29,200 nt of DNA, taken from positions 1-29,200 of the forward strand of contig CAZPMO010000044.1 in assembly GCA_964587515.1 (NCBI GenBank). The letters are read 5' to 3'. A program made the translations under genes and the position numbers. Origin of the DNA: CAZPMO01 sp964587515 (GTDB lineage: Bacteria > Pseudomonadota > Alphaproteobacteria > MPNO01). Shown piece after piece: positions 25,436-29,200 of this stretch. Positions within the stretch are counted from its first letter, which is position 1. Every line of letters starts with the position of its first letter. The notes beneath the pieces are model-generated. The model did no database searches. It had not been told where the DNA came from and was given only the letters and a program-made list of their open reading frames with translations.

Positions 25436-26298
25436 TATTCCCGTCCCGCCGCCTTCTCCAGAGCCCGGCGCGTGAGCGCGCGCACCAGGTCGCGACGATA
25501 TTTGGCGCTGTTGTTGGGATCGGACATGGGATCGACGGCTTCGGCCGCGGCCTCGCCCGCCGCGCGAAACGCGGCTTCGCCCGGAGGCTTTCCGGTCAGC
25601 GCGGCCTCGGCCTCGGCGATGCGACGCGGGCGGTCCTCCGCGCCGCCGATCCCCACACGGGGATCGGCGATCACGCCGTCTTCGACACGGAAACTCACCA
25701 GCGCCATGGCGATGGCGAAATCGCCGGCGCGCCGGTTGAACTCTTCGAAACCGTATCGCGTGTCGTCGGCCGGCACCGGCAGGCGCACCGCGCGCAACAG
25801 CTCGTCCTCGGCCAGCGTGGTGGTCATGACGGTCTCGAAGAAATCGGCGGCCGCGATCTCACGTTCGCCCCGGACGCTCAGCGCAACCATGGTGGCGTCG
25901 AGCGCGGCCGCCACCAGGCACCATTCGGAAGCCGGATCGGCATGGGCGACGCTGCCGCAGAACGTGCCGCGCTGGCGGATCGGATAGTGCGCGATGTGAC
26001 CGGCGATTTCGGTCAGCAGCACGCCCAGCGGACCGTCGCAGACCGGGCCGTGGAACGCGGCGTGGCGAACGCAGGCGCCGATGGAAAGCGTCCCGCCGGT
26101 CAGGTCCGTTTCATCGAGCCCGCCGATGCCGTTGATGTCGACGAGATGGCCCGGCCGCGCCAGACGGAAGGCCATGGTCGGCACCAGGCTCTGGCCGCCG
26201 GCCAGCACGCGGCCGTCATCGGGCGCGTGCCGGGACAACAGCGCGACCGCCTCGTCGAGCGTCGATGGGGCGTGATATTCGAATGGCGGGGGTTTCAT
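25435..26298 (-). CDS. Molybdenum hydroxylase FAD-binding subunit (CoxM type)
   Basis: The 287-residue flavoprotein passes electrons from the iron-sulphur clusters to the final acceptor. The two FAD motifs are visible: LAGGQSLVPTMAFRLARP (about 35-52) and GTFCGSVAHADPASEW (about 111-126), where the usual T-x-G-G-S reads T-F-C-G-S. It opens with FEYHAPSTLDEAVALL, typical for the family. It is the first gene of the minus-strand set FAD subunit, small, large, deacetylase, and is divergent from amtB across a 193-base gap. Confidence 0.94.
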   Translation of the reverse strand: MKPPPFEYHAPSTLDEAVALLSRHAPDDGRVLAGGQSLVPTMAFRLARPGHLVDINGIGGLDETDLTGGTLSIGACVRHAAFHGPVCDGPLGVLLTEIAGHIAHYPIRQRGTFCGSVAHADPASEWCLVAAALDATMVALSVRGEREIAAADFFETVMTTTLAEDELLRAVRLPVPADDTRYGFEEFNRRAGDFAIAMALVSFRVEDGVIADPRVGIGGAEDRPRRIAEAEAALTGKPPGEAAFRAAGEAAAEAVDPMSDPNNSAKYRRDLVRALTRRALEKAAGRE

Positions 26299-26491
26299 GG
26301 GGTGGAATTTTTCCTGTCGATTGTGCGGTCGATTGTATCCGAAGTTCCGCGCCAGTCCACTTCCCGGCGTCGCGCGTCGCCATTAAAACCGGTCGACATC
26401 GGTCGGACGATTCGCACATTATCCTACCGCGCACGACCGGACGGACGCGTTCCGCATGAAAGACGCCGCCGAGACGTTTGGGAGGAGACCA
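26299..26491. promoter_or_regulatory. Divergent intergenic region between the FAD subunit and amtB, with repeats
   Basis: The gap holds a direct repeat GTCGATTGT at 26316-26324 and 26328-26336, with starts 12 bases apart (about one helical turn), and an inverted pair CCGGTCG (26389-26395) / CGACCGG (26434-26440). I find no clear sigma-54 promoter (TGGCAC-N5-TTGC), although amtB-glnK operons often have one. The 3' end carries the ribosome-binding site GGGAGGAG before the amtB ATG. Regulator unknown. Confidence 0.4.
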
Positions 26492-27829
26492 ATGAAATCG
26501 AAATCATGGGCTGTCATCGGCCGGCTGGCGATCGCGTCGGCGTGGGTGCTGGCGTTCCTGCCGTTGCCGGCGCTGGCCCAGGACGCCGCCAAGCTCAACG
26601 GCGCCAATACGGCGTGGATACTGACGTCGACAGCTTTGGTCCTGTTCATGACCCTGCCCGGTCTCGCGCTGTTCTATGGCGGGCTGGTGAGGTCGAAGAA
26701 CATATTGTCGGTGCTGATGCATTGTTTCGCCATCGCCTGCCTTATGTCGGTGATGTGGATGGTGTTCGTCTACAGCCTGGCCTTCGGCGACGGCGGATCG
26801 TCGCAAGGATGGATCGGCGGATTCGGCAAGGCGTTCCTGGCCGGGGTCGGGGTGGATGCGCTGAGCGGCGACATTCCGGAATCGGTTTTCTTCATGTTTC
26901 AGATGACCTTCGCCATCATTACCCCGGCGCTGATCGTCGGCGCGTTCGTCGAGCGTATCAAGTTCAGCGCGGTTTTGTGGTTCTGCGGCGCCTGGATCGT
27001 TTTGGTCTATGCGCCGGTCGCCCACTGGATTTGGGGCGGCGGCTGGCTCAGCGACGCCAACGCCATCACGGGATCGGGCGTGATGGACTTCGCCGGCGGT
27101 CTGGTGGTTCATGTGACGGCCGGCGTCTCCGCGCTGGTCGCGGCATTGCTGATCGGCCCGCGCGGCGGCTTCCCCGGCGACGTGTCGCCGCCCCACAGTC
27201 CCGGCCTCACCATGATCGGCGCCTCGATGCTGTGGGTCGGCTGGTTCGGCTTCAACGCCGGCAGCGCTTTGGCTTCGGACGGCAATGCCGGCATGGCGAT
27301 GGCCGTCACGCACATCTCGGCCGCGACCGCCTCGCTGGTGTGGATGGGCATTGAATGGACCAAGTACGGCAAGCCCAGCCTGGTCGGCATCGTGACCGGC
27401 ATGGTCGCCGGTCTTGCCACCATCACGCCCGCATCGGGCTTCGTCGGCCCGGGCGGCGCGCTGGTCATCGGATTGGCCGGCGGCTTCATCTGCTATTGGG
27501 TCACCAGCACCATGAAGCAGAAATGGAAAATCGACGATTCTCTCGACGTGTTCGCGGTGCACGGTGTCGGCGGCATGGTCGGTATCCTGTTGACCGCGGT
27601 GTTCGCGTCCGAAGGGCTGGGTGGACTTGGCCTGGCCGAGGGAATTTCGATCGGTGATCAGCTGCGGACCCAGCTGGTCGGAATCGTCGTCGTCGCGGTG
27701 TGGGCGGGCGTCCTCAGCCTTATCATTCTCAAGGTGATCCAGGCGACCATCGGTCTCAGGGTCAGCGTCGAGGATGAAACCGAAGGGCTCGACATCACGG
27801 CCCATGGCGAGCGTGGCTATCACATGTGA
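26492..27829 (+). CDS. amtB: Ammonium transporter
   Basis: AmtB conducts ammonium across the inner membrane and is gated by GlnK. The 445-residue product starts at the ATG preceded by GGGAGGAG, has a cleavable signal peptide ending ALA before QDAAKL, and then about eleven membrane helices. Family motifs include LFYGGLVRSKNILSVLMHCF, MDFAGGLVVHVTAGVSALVA with the first pore histidine, GWFGFNAGS, ITPASGFVGPGGALVIGLAG and DVFAVHGVGGMVG with the second pore histidine. The C-terminal tail that contacts GlnK is present. glnK follows 72 bases later. Confidence 0.97.
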   Translation: MKSKSWAVIGRLAIASAWVLAFLPLPALAQDAAKLNGANTAWILTSTALVLFMTLPGLALFYGGLVRSKNILSVLMHCFAIACLMSVMWMVFVYSLAFGDGGSSQGWIGGFGKAFLAGVGVDALSGDIPESVFFMFQMTFAIITPALIVGAFVERIKFSAVLWFCGAWIVLVYAPVAHWIWGGGWLSDANAITGSGVMDFAGGLVVHVTAGVSALVAALLIGPRGGFPGDVSPPHSPGLTMIGASMLWVGWFGFNAGSALASDGNAGMAMAVTHISAATASLVWMGIEWTKYGKPSLVGIVTGMVAGLATITPASGFVGPGGALVIGLAGGFICYWVTSTMKQKWKIDDSLDVFAVHGVGGMVGILLTAVFASEGLGGLGLAEGISIGDQLRTQLVGIVVVAVWAGVLSLIILKVIQATIGLRVSVEDETEGLDITAHGERGYHM

Positions 27830-27901
27830 TCGGCGCCGATGCCGGCGCGGTGGACCCGCCGCCTCGGCAATGCGCGCGCGATCAATTAGGGAGTTGCCCA
27901 G

Positions 27902-28240
27902 ATGAAGATGATCATTGCCGTGATCAAACCGTCAAAGCTGGATGAAGTACGCGAAGCGCTGACCGGCCTCGGCGTCGAAGGCATGACGGTGAGCGAGGTC
28001 AAGGGGTTCGGCCGCCAGAAGGGTCACCGGGAAATCTATCGCGGGGCCGAGTACACGATCAATTTCGTGCCTAAAATCAAACTCGAGGTCGCCGTCGACG
28101 ACGATGTCTCGGACTCGGTGATCCGCGCGATCCAGGAGACCTCGAACACCGGCCAGATCGGCGACGGCAAGATTTTCGTGATCGATCTCGGCGAAGCCAT
28201 CCGCATCCGCACCGGCGAGACCGGCGGCGAGGCGCTCTGA
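27902..28240 (+). CDS. glnK: PII nitrogen regulatory protein GlnK
   Basis: The 112-residue protein is a standard PII trimer subunit that senses ATP/ADP and 2-oxoglutarate and blocks AmtB when nitrogen is plentiful. The T-loop reads KGHREIYRGAEYTINFVPK, with the uridylylation site at Y51, and the C-terminal signature is TGQIGDGKIFVIDLGEAIRI. GGGAG lies 9 bases before the ATG. The pairing with amtB makes the GlnK type more likely than GlnB. Confidence 0.96.
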   Translation: MKMIIAVIKPSKLDEVREALTGLGVEGMTVSEVKGFGRQKGHREIYRGAEYTINFVPKIKLEVAVDDDVSDSVIRAIQETSNTGQIGDGKIFVIDLGEAIRIRTGETGGEAL

Positions 28241-28330
28241 GCCGTCGAGGACTTTCAACTTCCCCGTTGCGGTCGCGCACCGGTCTTATAGAATGGTCGC
28301 GAGGCGAAATAACGGGATGGGGTTTCGGCC

Positions 28331-29149
28331 ATGGGGGGCTGGGCGCTCGACGACATTCGCTGGGATCGGTTCGATCCTTCTCTCATCGATCCGGAGATCG
28401 TGCCGGTCATCAAGGCGGCCAGCATGGTCGAGTACAACGCCGGCGATTACCGCGCCTATCTGACCAATGTCTTCCATGACGATCCGCGTGTCGTGTCGGC
28501 CGTGGATGGTTGGGCGGACGAAGAGGTTCAGCACGGGTTGGCGCTGGGCAAGTGGGCCGAACTCGCCGATCCCGAATTTGATTTCAACGAGAGTTTCAAA
28601 AGATTCACCGATGGTTTCAGCGTCCCGGTGGAAGCGGATCAGTCGGTGCGGGGATCGCGCACGGGCGAGTTGATCGCGCGCTGCATGGTCGAGACCGGCA
28701 CCAGCTCGTACTACACCGCGCTTGCCGAGGCGACCGAGGAGCCGGTGCTGAAGGAAATCTGCCAGCGCATCGCCAACGACGAGTTCGCTCACTATCATTT
28801 GTTCCACCGCCACATGACCCGCTATCTGGAACAAGAGGATCTGAATTTTTGGCGGCGTCTGGCGGTGGCGCTGGGCCGTATCGCGGAATCCGAGGATGAC
28901 GAACTGGCGTACGCCTATTATGCGGCCAACGGCTCTATGGATCAGCCCTATGACCGGCGCGCCAACGCATCGGCCTATGGCCGCAAGGCGTTCAGCTATT
29001 ACTCGCCTCGCATCGTGCGACACGGCATCCAGATGGTTTTTCAGGCCATTGGGCTGAAAGGCGACGGGGTGATCAGTCAGATGTTCGGCTGGCTCGGCTG
29101 GCTGGCGCTGCGTACCCGTTTGCGGATGCTCCAGCGCGGTACGGCCTAG
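28331..29149 (+). CDS. Ferritin-like diiron protein
   Basis: The 272-residue protein has a four-helix ferritin-like domain with a full set of diiron ligands: E34 (MVEYNAGDY), E65-x-x-H68 (DEEVQH), E121 (MVETGTSSYY) and E151-x-x-H154 (NDEFAHYH). The spacing fits the acyl-ACP-desaturase/rubrerythrin-like group of oxidases. A further 100 residues after the domain end in a mildly hydrophobic segment (SQMFGWLGWLALRTRL) that could be a membrane anchor. No rubredoxin part is present. It is 90 bases after glnK and may have its own promoter. The exact role, whether oxygenase, peroxidase or iron handling, is unknown. Confidence 0.85.
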   Translation: MGGWALDDIRWDRFDPSLIDPEIVPVIKAASMVEYNAGDYRAYLTNVFHDDPRVVSAVDGWADEEVQHGLALGKWAELADPEFDFNESFKRFTDGFSVPVEADQSVRGSRTGELIARCMVETGTSSYYTALAEATEEPVLKEICQRIANDEFAHYHLFHRHMTRYLEQEDLNFWRRLAVALGRIAESEDDELAYAYYAANGSMDQPYDRRANASAYGRKAFSYYSPRIVRHGIQMVFQAIGLKGDGVISQMFGWLGWLALRTRLRMLQRGTA

Positions 29150-29200
29150 CTGTGATGTCTCAATAGGTTGTTCATTCGACCCTGCCTTGAGAAGCTGATG
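29150..29200. other. Window end, no feature seen
   Basis: The final 51 bases after the ferritin-like gene contain no recognisable gene, terminator hairpin or repeat. Confidence 0.6.

Noticed and set aside
24956..26298. CO dehydrogenase identity for the three-subunit hydroxylase
   Set aside because: The large subunit has ATYRSPGR where form I CO dehydrogenase has AYRCSFR, so CO oxidation is not supported.
27830..27901. A terminator between amtB and glnK
   Set aside because: Only a 5-bp stem (CGCCG/CGGCG at 27834-27847) without a T-run is seen, and these two genes are normally cotranscribed.

Overview
The window is a compact, GC-rich, gene-dense stretch of a bacterial chromosome, most likely from an alphaproteobacterium (a Rhodospirillales-like lineage is my inference from codon and protein style, not proven). 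Genes abut or overlap by a few bases almost everywhere and no gap exceeds 200 bases. I see no rRNA, tRNA, CRISPR array or insertion sequence.

Layout. (1) Bases 1-5400, + strand: the 3' part of a Na+-translocating NADH:quinone oxidoreductase operon (nqrB partial, nqrC, nqrD, nqrE, nqrF) followed by its maturation genes apbE (flavin transferase) and a 48-codon nqrM, then a twin-CBS protein translationally coupled to nqrM. (2) Bases 5401-7200, - strand: a Leu/Glu-type amino acid dehydrogenase preceded by only the C-terminal catalytic half of a 2-oxoacid dehydrogenase E2. (3) Bases 7200-8936, + strand: an ADP-forming acyl-CoA synthetase lacking its N-terminal domain. The two truncated genes meet head to head at about 7190-7215, which marks a deletion, a rearrangement or an assembly misjoin. 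(4) Bases 8933-17486, - strand: a seven-gene putative operon: two-subunit molybdenum hydroxylase (IorAB type), two alpha/beta hydrolases, a GMC oxidoreductase, a thioredoxin-reductase-like flavoprotein, and a protein whose reading frame is interrupted by one in-frame TGA.

The last gene is the highlight. Reading through TGA at 10277-10279 gives a single 544-residue protein with a U-S-T-C redox motif (U97, C100), resembling the UGSC family of (seleno)proteins. An 8-bp perfect hairpin with a GGUC tetraloop begins 9 nt after the TGA, as expected for a bacterial SECIS element. This is very probably a selenoprotein that ordinary gene callers split in two. No Sec machinery gene (selA, selB, selC, selD) lies in the window.

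(5) Bases 17639-21719, + strand: a divergently transcribed XRE-family regulator, a TPR/2-oxoglutarate-oxygenase-like fusion, and a PyrK-like/PyrD-like pair whose dehydrogenase has lost two of the four orotate-binding asparagines. (6) Bases 21726-26298, - strand: a second molybdenum hydroxylase, this time three-subunit (FAD, 2Fe-2S and Mo subunits), followed by a PuuE-like deacetylase/allantoinase-family gene. (7) Bases 26492-29149, + strand: ammonium transporter amtB with glnK (PII), and a ferritin-like diiron protein.

Taken together, regions 4-7 look like a catabolic locus for a nitrogen-containing ring compound (purine, hydantoin, pyrimidine or aza-arene type): hydroxylation by molybdenum enzymes, ring reduction or oxidation by the DHOD-like pair, hydrolysis by the deacetylase/hydrolases, and nearby ammonium handling. 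The substrate is unknown and this pathway reading is inference.
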